Shown: positions 24,101 to 34,420 of the stretch, in pieces
How the letters are laid out: every line of letters begins with the position of its first letter
Position numbering within the stretch: position 1 is the stretch's first letter
Origin: Mastigamoeba balamuthi
Taxonomy: Eukaryota > Evosea > Mastigamoebida > Mastigamoebidae
Direction of reading: 5' to 3'
Length of the DNA stretch: 64,000 bases
NCBI GenBank assembly: GCA_902651635.1
Contig: CACRSC010000050.1
Location: 137,589-201,588, forward strand
Notes under the pieces: model-generated
The model's input: only the letters and a program-made list of their open reading frames with translations
The model's database searches: none
What the model was told of the DNA's origin: nothing
Translations under genes and position numbers: made by a program

Positions 24101-27100
24101 GGCGAGCAGCGCGGGCAGCTCGCAGGCGTCGCAGAACGCGACGCAGTGCGCGAGCAGGCGGACGCGGTCGGCGGGCTGCAGCTGCGCGCGGCCGCTGCGG
24201 ACGATGTCGCGGCAGAGGTCCCAGACGGGGGCGTGGGCCTCGGCCACGAGCTGCGTGCAGACGGCCGTCGCGGCCCCGACGTCGCCCGCGGCCATCGCGG
24301 CGCGCGCGACGACCGCCTGGACCTCGCGGGCGTCGCGGCCCTGCATAGGGAACGGCGGTAGCATCGCCGCGAGCGCCAGGACCCGCGGGCAGTCGGAGCT
24401 CATGCGCGGGCAGCAGCGCAGGACCGCGCGGACGGCGTCCAGGCGCCCCGACGGGCTGCGCAGCGACTCGCGCAGCTCCGAGGGCACAAGCGGGCGCACG
24501 CCCATCGTGTCCATCTCGCGCAGCGCCTTGAGGAAGCTGCGCTCCTCCCTGAGCTCCTCTGTGGGCTCCAGCGACAGCCACAGGCTGCGGGAAGCGGCGC
24601 CACTGAGTCCCGAGGCGGTCCGGGGGAAGGCGCTCACCACTCCTCGGCAGCGGCGATGTTGGGGTCTGTGAGGCTCTGCGCCTTGTCGATGTGCGCTCGG
24701 GCGACACGGACGATGAGCGCCTCGGCGTCCTTGGTCCTCGGCAGGTACTCCATCGCCGACTTGAAGTCTGCGCGCCCGCGGGCTGAGCAACAAAGCTCCC
24801 CAGCATGGAGAGAGAGGAGCGATGGGGGGGGCAGCGCACCGTGCGCGTTGAGCAGCGCCTCGCAGACCATGCGCACGCAGTCGGCCTCGGACAGCGCGGG
24901 GGCCAGCGCGCGTGACTGCACGGCCAGCAGGTCCTCGAGCGCCCTGTCGACGCGCCTGCGCTGCCTGTCGCCCACCGCCTGCGCCACGACGCGCGCGGCA
25001 ACGCCCTCGGCCCTCTCCCTGTCCTTCCCGAGCGCCGCCACCGCCGCCAGCGTCATCTCGACGCCGCTGGTTGGGTCCGCCCAACGTGAGCGCTCAACTG
25101 GCGGCAGAGAGACACACAGAGACTACAAAGAGAGACAGTGACAGTGATAGACTGACAGAGACAGAGAGAGAGAGAGAGACAGACAGACAGAGAGGACAGA
25201 GAACGGAGACAGACGACAAAGAGAGGACAGAGAGGACGGAGACAGAGAGGGAGAGAGAGGACGGAATGGACAGAGAGGAGAGATAAACAGAGAGAGAGAT
25301 TGAGAGGACAGAGAGGACAGAGAGACAGAGACAGAGACACAGATAGAAGGACAGAGACAGGACAGATCGCACTAGAAGCGGAGGATCTGCTCGGCGACGA
25401 TGTGTGAGCGCACGGGCTCCACGCGGGCGTCGCCGAGGGCCTCGAGCATCACGTCGGCGACGTCGGTCCGGCGGCACGCGTAGAACGTCTGCGCGGCGCG
25501 CTCGGCGCTGACGAGCCCCGCGCGTATCGCGGGCGCGACGAACGCGAGGCCGTTGCGGTCGCCCTCGCCCTCGAGGAACGCCGCCAGCAGCTCCTCGTCG
25601 CGCACGAGCAGCGCGCTTGCGGGGCCCGCGAGCACGGGGACGACCGTCGCCGCCGTGCAGCCGCGCGTCAGCACGCGCAGGCGCTCGAGGGGCTCCGCGG
25701 CCACGTAGTCGCGCAGGCGCACGCTGTCGTCGCCCTTGTCGTAGGCCACGAACGAGAGCTCGGCGACGGCCTCGGCGAGGTCCGCGAGCTCCGCGCGCAC
25801 GCCGCAGGCCTCGGCGAGGGCCGTCGCGGCCTCGGCGCTGTAGTCGAGGAGGCCCGTGCGGTCGTCGATCGCCAGCGCGCGCTCCCGGAGCCACTCGGCC
25901 ACGCGCCCGCGCGGCACCGGCGCCGCCTCGCTGCTGCGCTCCGACGCGCGGACGGCGAGCTCGCTCTCGTCGCCCGACAGCGGCGCCTCGGCGCACGCGA
26001 GGCGCAGCGCGTTCTTGAGCGGCCGCGGGTCCCTGAGCGCCTGCGCCCCGCCGAGGTCGCGCATGGCCCACGTCAGCAGCCCCGCCAGCGCGGCCGGGGG
26101 CGCCGAGAGCGGCGCGCAGTCGAGGACGGCCAGCGCGTGGCCCTGCACGGCGGGCCCGAGCCTCTCGACTAGCGCGCCGAGCGCGGCCAGCTCGGCCCGC
26201 GCCGCGAGGTCGGCGGCGAGCGTCACGAGGTCGCAGTCGGCGAACCACTCGAAGCGCGCGGGGTCGTAGGGCCCCGGCCAGACGGCGGGCATCGCGTCGA
26301 GCCGCGCGAGCCTGCAGAGCGCCACCGCGCGCAGCTGCGCGTCGTCGGGGCGGTCGCCGAGCAGCGCGAGCGCGTGGTCGCGCAGCATGCAGCGCGTGGC
26401 CTCGGCCGTGTCGCCGACGCGCTCGCAGCAGCGGCGGGCGACCCACTGCTTGTCGGCGACAAACGCGAGCTCCGCGAGGGTCGACTGCGTGACGGCGTGC
26501 GCGAGCCAGCGCTGCTCGAAGACCACGTCGGTGCTGAGGCCGCTGGCCCGCGCGGCGTCGGCGGCGGCGTCGAAGTCGCCCTCGGCCATGCGGCGCGCGA
26601 CGACCTCTTCTGCCGAGAGCCGCTCGACGCGGGCCAGCGTGCCGCCGCCGCAGTCCCACGCGAACACCGCGCCGGCCCCATCGGCGGCGAGCACAGCGCC
26701 GGCAGCCGCGGGCGTCGCGGCCGTGGCGACGACGCCGCCGCCCGGCGCGCACAGCACGACGTCGCCCGGCGCGCACGAGAGCGCGAGCTCCGCGCCCGGC
26801 AGCCAAGCGCACGACGCGGCCGCGCCGTCCGCGAGCTGCACGTACTCGCCGTCGTCGCCCAGCGCGTACGCGGCGCCGGAGCCGTCGACGACGGCGAGCG
26901 CGGGGGCCCCGGCGGGCGTGCGGGCGACGGCGACGCAGACGGGGTCGGCGGGGCGCCCGAGCCAGCGCTCCCAGAGGCCGCACTCGGGCGAGACGAGCGC
27001 CAGCAGGCTGGCGGCGCGCTCGGCGCCCCGGGCCGCCAGCGGGAAGGACCACAGGGCGGCGCAGAAGTGGTGGCCGGGGCAGGGGCCGGCGGCCGCGACC

Positions 27101-27803
27101 AGCGCGTGGCCTGCGGCGTCTGCGGGGCACTCGCAGCACGCGCACGCGGCCCTGGCGAGGCCGGGGGCCGCGAGAGCGACGGGGTCCGGCGCGCTACCCT
27201 CGCTCTCCTTGCTGTGCACAACGCGGACCGCGAGGTCCTCGCAGACAGCCAGCACGTCGCCCCTGCGTCAGGAGATTTTTCGCGAGATATTTTCGTCAGA
27301 GAGATAATATCCCGATATTTGTGGTCGCCCGGCGGTGACGTGGCGCACGAGGGCGAGAACGCGAGGCAGGCGATGGCGGAGGGGCACGGGGGCGACGCGG
27401 CCAGGGGCTCGAGGTCGCGGGAGAGGAGGGCGACGGCGGGGCTCTGCGACGCGCGCGGCGCCGCTGCGACCGCCGAGCCGTCGCGGGCGACCGCCAGCGC
27501 GAGGCCCCCGGGGGCGCCGCCGTCGACGCGGGCCTCGCGGACGGGGGAGGCGCCGGCGCCGTGGACGAGGGCGCGCACGAGGCCGCCGTCGGAGAAGACG
27601 ACGAGCGCGAGGCGGCGGGGCGCGGAGGAGGGAGGTGACGTGGCGCAGGCATTTCTCAGTGACGTGGCGCAGGCATTTCTCAGAAATGGGGCGGGGCTGC
27701 GCGGGGGGAGGGCGCCCCAGGGGAGCCACGAGCGGGCCCTGGCGAGGGGCGCGGGCGAGCCCCACACGAGCTCCTGCTCCAGCGTCGCTGTCCCGGTCGC
27801 CAT
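21113..27803 (-). CDS. NBAS: NBAS homologue (NRZ tethering complex subunit)
   Basis: Exons 21113-22399, 22811-24584, 24638-24767, 24840-25066, 25373-27262 and 27349-27803 give 1920 aa (human NBAS about 2370). In animals NBAS works with ZW10 and RINT1 in the NRZ/Dsl1 complex, tethering Golgi-derived COPI vesicles at the ER. The N-terminal ~350 residues are propeller-like; splicing restores LAFSPSGDVLAVCEDLAVRV, a WD-type blade. The Sec39 region starts near residue 366: LSAEEVVARRMAEGDFDAA, GLSTDVVFEQRWLAHAV and KQWVARRCCERVGDTAEA closely follow remembered NBAS blocks. EQILRFYGVEMTLAAVAALG spans an intron and aligns with NBAS SELLEKHGLEKPISFVKN. The C-terminal half is very Ala-rich helical repeat. 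It shares a divergent promoter with the FG-GAP gene. Confidence 0.87.
25100..25365 (-). repeat. (CT/GT)n pyrimidine satellite in NBAS intron
   Basis: On the coding (minus) strand nearly pure CTCTGT/CTCT repeats fill the 306-bp intron between 25373 and 25066. Acceptor CAG at 25067 follows it. Confidence 0.85.
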
Positions 27804-28284
27804 CGCAGCAACCAAACGAAACAAACGAGAAGATTCGCCCCGTAGAGCCAGAAGAATATCTACTGGATTTGCCCCAAAGCAAATCGCGGGAGCAGCGGGG
27901 AATGACCCTAGTCGGACTGACCGGGCCCCTTCTGAGTGAACGATCAATGAAGTGGACATCGCTTGAACAATGGGGATCAATTGCCCAGAAATCCGGACTC
28001 GTTTGACTGGGGCGAGAGCCGAAAGGGGTGAGAGAATGCCAGTTTGCTCGTGCGCAGCGCGTGTTTCCGAGGTCGCCGTCACCGTCGACGGTTGAACGAA
28101 GTCCGGTCTCCGCTCACCGATGCCGACGACGCCGCGCGACGAGAGGGGAGCGGAGGGGGGCGGGAGGGGGACAGCGGAGACTCCGGAGGTGCGGGGGTGC
28201 GGACTGATAAAAGAGGTGCATGAACATCGCGTGCCCCTCGCGCCCACCGGTACACACAACCTGCACGAAACCTCCACTCTCGCT
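27804..28284. promoter_or_regulatory. Divergent promoter region, NBAS and FG-GAP gene
   Basis: A 480-bp head-to-head spacer. AGAATATCTACTGG at about 27849 lies 50 bp upstream of the NBAS ATG; GATAAAAGAGG at about 28204 lies 80 bp upstream of the FG-GAP ATG. No other reading frame of interest. Confidence 0.45.
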
Positions 28285-31200
28285 ATGTGCCCCGCCATGG
28301 AGTGCCGCGTCCGCCGCTGCCGCCACCGCCTCGCACTCGCGCTGCTGCTGCTGCCCGCGCTCGTCGCCGCCTCTGCCGACGCCCTGCAGCCTCGCGTTCG
28401 CAAACTCGCCGACTCGGGAGCCGAAGACGTCGTCGCAGGCCACGCCCTGCGGTCCACCGGCAGCCGCTGGCCCACCGCCTACTACAGCGCGGGCGTGTCG
28501 GCCCCCGCTGGCGACGTCGACGGCGACGGCGTGCCCGACGTGGTCCTCGGGGGCCACGGGGCCGTCCACGTGCTGCTCGGCCCTCTGGCCCCGCAGCCCT
28601 CGCTCAGGCGATCGCTCCGCGACGGCTCCGCTGTCCGCCTCGAGGCCCCCGCGTGCACCCCGGCTGGCGGCCGCGTCGCTGTGGCCCCCGCCGGCGACGT
28701 CAACTGCGACGGCCTCGCCGACGTCGTTGTGACGTGCGGTGGCCGCTCGTTCGTCCTGCTGGGCCGCCGCCGAGGGTCCCCGTGGCCCGCGTCCGTCGAT
28801 GCCGCCCCTGCCGCCCCCGGCGCGGGCTCGCTGGCCGCTGCGGGCGTGGGCGACGTCAACGGCGACGGCTGCGACGACCTGGCGGTGTCCCGCGAGGACC
28901 GGTCCGTCGTCGTCGTCTACGGGCGCGGGCAGAGCCTCTGGGAAGGAGCCGTAGGCATCGCGGCGCCCGCTGCAGCCGAGGGCTTCGTGGTGCCCAACGC
29001 CAGCGCGTTCTCCGGCGCGGGCGATGTCGACGGGGACGGCATCGGCGACGTGCTCTTCGGCGACGCGGGCGCGTCGACCAGCGGAGCGCCCGGGGCCGGC
29101 GCTGCGTTCCTCGTGTTCGGCCGCAGAGACTTCGCAGGGCACTTCAGCCCGCAGCGCGAGTGCGGCGTGGTGGCCTTCGAGGGAGCGAGGGAGGCGGACG
29201 CCATCGGACTCTCCGTCTCGGGCGCCGGCGACGTCAACGCCGACGGCGTTGCCGACTTTGTGGTCGGCCTCTCGGGAGGCGCGGACCTCTTCACCACGAG
29301 GTACCTCGTCGTCTTCGGCGACCGCGCTGCCAAGGCGACGTGGCCCCGCGAGGTCGTCGTCGACGGCACGCAGCTGCGGCTGCGCGAGGGGCTCGCTGGC
29401 GGTGCTCTGCGGGCGTCGGTGGTCGTGGCCAACGACGACGTGTCTGCCGGGGCTGCGGTGCTCTCGAGTGCCGCAGGCGACCTGAATGGCGACGGCGTCA
29501 GCGACGTCGTGCTGTGCCACCGCGTGTGCACCGTCCTGATGGGGTCGCCTGGCAGGTGGCCTGCACTCGTACGCGCGCCCTCCTCGGCGGCACCGCGCGG
29601 GGCGCTGGTGGTGCGCAGCGGGCACTGGAACTGCAGCGGCGTTGGCCCCTTGGGCGACATCGACGGCGACGGCCGCGACGACCTGCTGCTCAGCGCCGCC
29701 GGCGAGGACTACATCGACCCCTCGGGCGACCGCGAGGTGGAGGCGCTGGGCAGCAGCTTCGTGCTCAAGGGCCAGCGCACCGGCGTCGCCCCGGCAGGGC
29801 GCCAGCTCGTGCTGGACGAGGTCGGGCACGAGGGCCTGGGCTACGCCATCAGGAGCGAGAGCGACGCGCCTCTGCTGGGCAAGGCGGTGCGCGGTCTCGG
29901 AGACCTCAACAACGACTCGTTCGACGACTTCGCGGTCGGCGCTCCGGGCGTGGGCCGCGTCTACCTGCGGTTCGGCCACGGCGGAGCCCTGCCCGAGGAG
30001 CCCGCGGGTGTCTCCACAGACGCTGTGCTGGCGAGCTCGGAGCCGCTGGACGAGTTCGGGTGGTCTGTCTCGCCAGCCGGCGACCTCAACGGGGACGCTG
30101 TGGCCGACGTTGTGGTCGGAGCCCCGCGGGCTTCCGGTGGCAGAGGAAGAGCGTATGTGGTGTTTGGCCGTTCTGGCTTGCTGACTCCCGGCTCCGTTCT
30201 GCCTGTGGGAGGCCTGGATGGCGGCAACGGGTTCGTACTCGCTGGTGGCAGCTCCGAAGTTGGGTGCGGCTATTCCGTCGGGGCTGCCGGGGATGTTAAC
30301 GACGACGGGCTGGATGACCTGCTGGTTGACTGTGTCCGCCAGTCGAGCGCGAACCGGCACAACACTGGCCAAGGGCATACGTACGTGGTGTTCGGTCGGA
30401 CCCGTTGGCCGAGAACTGTGCTGCTGTCGAGCGTGGATGGCCGGAGCGGCTTCGTTTTCGACGGCTCTGTGCAGGGAGACCCGACTTCATACTCGTCGTG
30501 CTCTGTCGGTGATGTCAATGGCGATGGTATCTCCGACATTGCCTCGGCTGTGTGCTATCGGGACACGCACAGCGTATGGGCAAGCGGAGTGTGCTCTGCC
30601 TTCGTGCTTTTCGGAGGGCAAGTGCGGTCCTCCCGTGTCGCTGTTGGCGCCCTCGATGGAGCAAACGGCTTCAGTATTTATATCGACCATCAGACTCTCA
30701 CCCGTCCGTTGATGCTCTCAAGTGCCGGCGACTTCAATGGCGACGGAATCGGCGACGTGGTGATTGGGGCTGACTACGGGTCATTCATCCTCCTGGGCCA
30801 CAGGGGTGCCTGGCCGGCAGCCATCAGCGAGGAAGACCTGGAGACTCAGGGAATCCCACTTCCAGACTATCGGCCCGACTCGGTGGCAGTTGCAGACATC
30901 AATGGCGATGCGCTGATGGATATCATTCGTCTGGCCTCTAATACCGGTTTTCTCAGGGTCGATGTTGTCCTTGGCCGACTAGAGGGAGCCATTTCTCCGT
31001 TCTCAAACAGCGATGTCAACAAAGCAAGAGAAGAGAGATCCAGAGACGCCCAGATAGTGGCCATTAGGACCAGTGCAGAAATGGCCAGTGCCCACTCGGT
31101 TTCATGGGCGGGTGATCTCAACGGAGATGGAGTGACCGATGTTCTCATGAGCTCAATAGTATCTGCCAACAGCACCGAAGACCTGTGGATAATTTATGGT

Positions 31201-31635
31201 TCTGTCGAGCTCGGCAGGATAAAGAGAGTTCGGAACGTGCCGGGCTGCTGCAACGAAATACAGGATCCATGTGCATACGCCCTATACACATATTCCAGTG
31301 CCACGTTGGAAATTCGGGAGACGAGGCATAAATGGCTTCGAGGGCTGGTGAATCTGCTTTCCGTGCTCGACTGGTCTTCAGAGCTCCTTGGACTTGTATC
31401 TGGGGCATTGGAGCCGGGTGAGATTGAGCAGGCCAGAAGCACAATTTGGAGATCGGCTGTTGTTCTGTTTCGAATGGTCCGTGATGGCAACTTCAAAACA
31501 GGTCTGCAAATGGTAATTGTCATTGACTGTGGATTTGCAGTACTTGCTTTGTATATTGTTGTGATCGTGATGGTAATTCGGTTCAGACGCACAATACACC
31601 CCAGTGCAAGAGAACAACGAGTCGCTATTCTATAA
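28285..31635 (+). CDS. FG-GAP repeat type I membrane protein (integrin-alpha-like propeller)
   Basis: A single exon of 1116 aa with a signal peptide (RLALALLLLPALVAASA) and fourteen Ca-binding DxDxDG-type loops. Examples are DVDGDGVPD (near residue 77), DVNCDGLAD, DVNGDGCDD, DVDGDGIGD, DVNADGVAD, DLNGDGVSD, DIDGDGRDD, DLNGDAVAD, DVNDDGLDD, DVNGDGISD and DLNGDGVTD (near 945). These are FG-GAP/VCBS repeats as in integrin-alpha and related propellers; fourteen would suit two seven-bladed propellers. A membrane helix near 1076-1099 and an 18-residue basic tail follow. The tail lacks the integrin GFFKR motif, so this is not a canonical integrin alpha. ATG 28285 is chosen because the signal peptide follows it (28297 is an alternative). 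Codon GC content falls in the last third. Confidence 0.9.
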   Translation: MCPAMECRVRRCRHRLALALLLLPALVAASADALQPRVRKLADSGAEDVVAGHALRSTGSRWPTAYYSAGVSAPAGDVDGDGVPDVVLGGHGAVHVLLGPLAPQPSLRRSLRDGSAVRLEAPACTPAGGRVAVAPAGDVNCDGLADVVVTCGGRSFVLLGRRRGSPWPASVDAAPAAPGAGSLAAAGVGDVNGDGCDDLAVSREDRSVVVVYGRGQSLWEGAVGIAAPAAAEGFVVPNASAFSGAGDVDGDGIGDVLFGDAGASTSGAPGAGAAFLVFGRRDFAGHFSPQRECGVVAFEGAREADAIGLSVSGAGDVNADGVADFVVGLSGGADLFTTRYLVVFGDRAAKATWPREVVVDGTQLRLREGLAGGALRASVVVANDDVSAGAAVLSSAAGDLNGDGVSDVVLCHRVCTVLMGSPGRWPALVRAPSSAAPRGALVVRSGHWNCSGVGPLGDIDGDGRDDLLLSAAGEDYIDPSGDREVEALGSSFVLKGQRTGVAPAGRQLVLDEVGHEGLGYAIRSESDAPLLGKAVRGLGDLNNDSFDDFAVGAPGVGRVYLRFGHGGALPEEPAGVSTDAVLASSEPLDEFGWSVSPAGDLNGDAVADVVVGAPRASGGRGRAYVVFGRSGLLTPGSVLPVGGLDGGNGFVLAGGSSEVGCGYSVGAAGDVNDDGLDDLLVDCVRQSSANRHNTGQGHTYVVFGRTRWPRTVLLSSVDGRSGFVFDGSVQGDPTSYSSCSVGDVNGDGISDIASAVCYRDTHSVWASGVCSAFVLFGGQVRSSRVAVGALDGANGFSIYIDHQTLTRPLMLSSAGDFNGDGIGDVVIGADYGSFILLGHRGAWPAAISEEDLETQGIPLPDYRPDSVAVADINGDALMDIIRLASNTGFLRVDVVLGRLEGAISPFSNSDVNKAREERSRDAQIVAIRTSAEMASAHSVSWAGDLNGDGVTDVLMSSIVSANSTEDLWIIYGSVELGRIKRVRNVPGCCNEIQDPCAYALYTYSSATLEIRETRHKWLRGLVNLLSVLDWSSELLGLVSGALEPGEIEQARSTIWRSAVVLFRMVRDGNFKTGLQMVIVIDCGFAVLALYIVVIVMVIRFRRTIHPSAREQRVAIL

Positions 31636-32538
31636 TTCTGAGAATTGAGTGTCTTATGAGTGTGTATCCATTTTATGACTTCCTCAGAGCTCAATGCGCT
31701 GGTGAAGATAGTACCACCATCAAGGCTGACATTCATTGCACATTCCGAACAGTGCATTTCTGGAGCGTTCGTGTGTTCTTGGCTGCTTTCGCAACATCCT
31801 GCCAGATGTGGTGAGTGGGTCTGAGCCGTTCTTGTGATTCAACACTATTGTGCTACTAGAGTATCAGAGTATCACATTAATATGTCTTTCATGAGTGTGT
31901 CATGCAGAGCAACGGTCAACAGCGGGAGTTGATACTGCTGGCGGGGCTGCTTTCGGGCTTGTGGCCAGCTCAGTGACATTATTGTGAGTGCAAGAGCTCT
32001 GTCGCACATGAAAAAAGGAAGGGGCACCTGCGCTCCGACATTGCCAAGCTCGCCTGCCGATTCGGAACTCTGCATTGCCTGTGATGTGATGCCTAATGAA
32101 TTTGGCGCAGCACGAGAAAAAAAACAGCCAATAAAGGAACGCGGAGGCCATTCCTGCTTGAGTTATCACAGACGCACAGACTCTTTCGCAACATGAGTAC
32201 TCACTAGCTTCCTGAGACAAACCCGCAGCTGAAGTTGCAGTCAGTGTGGTCGTGCAAGTGCCCTGTGAAACTGATCAGGCCTTTGCTCGTCTGCCTCAGA
32301 CTTCCCACAATGCACCTCTCTTCGCCAAAACCAGATGCCACGCTTTCATCTCATCGCGTGGCCATGATGGCACCATTCATGATTCCGGGGCGAAAAGCGT
32401 ACTTTCTGTATCGCATTACGCCGTGGAGTCTCGCAGCTATTCTCTGCTTTGTAGATCTGCCGGAAGCACCCCTTTCTCTGTGGCACGTTGTGCAGCCACC
32501 GAAGGTCCTGGCCTCCGTTGGGTGCACCCGCCCCGGCC
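31636..32538. other. Intergenic DNA with segment duplicated at 35.2 kb
   Basis: No gene recognised. About 31985-32190 is similar to 35160-35350 (shared GCCGATTCGGAACTCTGCAT and flanks), part of a wider duplication that includes the next gene. Confidence 0.6.
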
Positions 32539-33660
32539 ATGTCTACAGCTCACCGGCCGCCCATCGTCCTGCGAGTCTCCTCCAACGTTATCTCCCGTTT
32601 CACCGCTTTCACCGTCGGTTCCGCTCTCCGCAAGTCTTCTCTGCTTCCCAGACCTCAAACACTCCGTGCTGATGACTCTGGCGATGCTGCGGGTGGGTTT
32701 TCGGGTCTGGGGGGCGTGCGCCCTGCGCGTGTGGTCGCCGCCGCGTGAAACCGACGGGCGCAGATCAGCGTTGTCTGCGACACCGTGTGGATGGAAGCCA
32801 ACCGCCTGGGCACCGAGGCCATCCGATCTGCCTGCACGGCTGCTTCTGTACGAGTGGAGGGCGACGTTCACGGCCCCGGTGAGTCTGTGTTAGGGCGTTG
32901 GCGGAGGGATGGGAGCTTTGCTCCAATTTCGACTGAGACGAGCGCGCAGACGTGGGGCCCTGCACAAGATGCTGCGGCCAACACCCCAAGAAGCTCATCG
33001 TCATTGAGGGTCTGGCCCCCGTAGAGCCGCGCCAGATGGGGGACAGCCGCGAGCGCGTCTTTGCGTTCAACCGGTGCAAATCGTAAGACACACACAATTT
33101 TTGCGTCTATGGAAAAATTCTAGGTATCCGCCATCTGCTGGTTCTCACGTGTTGTGCGGTCTTCACCCGCGTTTCCCGGCACCCGCAGGCATTGCAACAC
33201 ATCGCGGCTGCACGTGGGAGGGCGCGTGGTGGTGGTGGTGACGGTGCGAGGGCCGCTGGGGCCGCTGGCAGAAGCTCACTCCGAGCCCCTCGCCCTCACC
33301 TCGCGGTCCACCTACACCCACAAACCCCGCGCCCTCTTCCACTTCCCCTGCTACACCTGGGACGCGCCTGTCGACGTCGCGAGTGCCGCAGAAGCCAGCA
33401 ACGTCCGCAGGCCCGAGGGCAGAGAGGCTGCCGAGGTCCCGGAGTTGAGACGGAAAGAGAGGGAGCGAAATGAGGAGGCATGTGTGGACCACAGCCAAGC
33501 GCAGGCAGCAGCACCGCAGCAGGAAACTAGCGGCGGAGAGCAGGAGAGGGAGCGCGAGGAGCTGATGGCACAGGTGGAGCTGCTGGTGCGGCTGCAGAGC
33601 GAGCAAATGGAGCGCGTGCGTGTCTTGCAGCACCTCTTTCACTCCAGCCAGAACAGTTGA
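32539..33660 (+). CDS. Possible COE/Rel-like beta-sandwich DNA-binding protein
   Basis: Exons 32539-32613, 32764-32878, 32950-33082 and 33189-33660 (264 aa); the last three fit phase and GT-AG rules well, the first donor (GTCGGT) is weak. The core has a Cys cluster, VGPCTRCCGQHPKKLIVIEG, then RVFAFNRCKSHCNTSRLHVG and GRVVVVVTVRGPLGPLAEAH. This order recalls COE/EBF factors (CSRCC zinc knuckle, KCNQNC, then a VVVSTTV...GHVLAVS strand pair), where the fold is a Rel/p53-like sandwich binding DNA. The match is from memory and short, so the family is a hypothesis. The C-terminal third is Glu/Arg-rich and ends in a coiled coil (QVELLVRLQSEQMERVRVLQ), which could dimerise. Decayed partial copies lie downstream at 34.0, 34.3 and 35.6-35.9 kb. 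Confidence 0.55.
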
Positions 33661-34004
33661 ACTCCACAACTACCCACGAGCGGGGTGTCGAGAGTTCACA
33701 AGGGCTGTTCTTCGATACAGAGATTTCTCAGCCAGGTCTTTTAGTCTGCGCACTAGCAACTAGGCGCCCAGCCGGTCCCCTTTTCCTCCGGGATTCTTGC
33801 GATATCCCTGACGAGTTTAACGCACAGGCCTGGTCCCTGACGCAGCGCCACACCCCGAGACCCATCAGGTCTGCTCGCTCGCCAGGAATAACAAATCAGT
33901 GGCGGGAAGGAGCATGGTTTGTGTTCGACCGTTGAATACATAGAGTGAAGGCCAGAGGATTTCCTCACAAAATTGAGGACTTCGCCTTCCCTCGACTCGC
34001 ACAT

Positions 34005-34110
34005 CACATTTCCTGCAGCGCCACATGCTGTGCGCGGTGCCCCAAGAGCATGCAGGCGCTGTTAAATGTCGCGGCTGCACGTGGGGGAGCGTGTGGTGGT
34101 GGTGATGACA
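34005..34110 (+). pseudogene. Partial copy of the COE/Rel-like gene, exon 4 start
   Basis: Nucleotides 34060-34110 match 33190-33250; one frame reads SRLHVGERVVVVMTV against SRLHVGGRVVVVVTV in the intact gene. Neighbouring exons are not next to it. Confidence 0.75.
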
Positions 34111-34314
34111 GTGAACGAGAGATGAGAGATGAGAGATCACCAAGGGGCTTCTTACTATACCGCCTGGGAACAGAGAAGCAAGCCACCCAAGCCAGCCGCG
34201 CCGCTACCCCTGAGCGCCTCGGTTGAGGCGGGCATGACACGGCATCCTGTTTATTTCCCCGCGCACAAACAGCGCACCGAGTGCTGCTGGGAGTGTTTTT
34301 TTTGCCCGGTGATT

Positions 34315-34420
34315 CGCCTCGACACAAAAAACACAACCCACAGACCAGGGCCCTGCATAGGATGCTGCGGCGCACACCCCACGAGGCCCGCCGCCATAGG
34401 GGGTCTTTCGTACCAAAACC
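34315..34420 (+). pseudogene. Partial copy of the COE/Rel-like gene, exon 3
   Basis: Nucleotide similarity to 32930-33020 (GGGCCCTGCA...GATGCTGCGG and following bases) without an open frame. It lies downstream of the exon 4 copy, so the order is rearranged. Confidence 0.65.

Noticed and set aside
25373-27262. Kinetochore ROD/KNTC1 or HOPS subunit instead of NBAS
   Set aside because: Block-by-block similarity (GLSTDVVFEQRW, ERVGDTAEA, VAEWLRERA) fits the NBAS Sec39 region better.
28114-30378. 754-codon minus-strand frame opposite the FG-GAP gene
   Set aside because: Antisense shadow of high-GC3 repeats; the plus strand has signal peptide, repeated Ca loops and a membrane helix.
28285-31635. 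Canonical integrin alpha subunit
   Set aside because: Fourteen repeats rather than seven, no GFFKR motif, and no visible leg domains.
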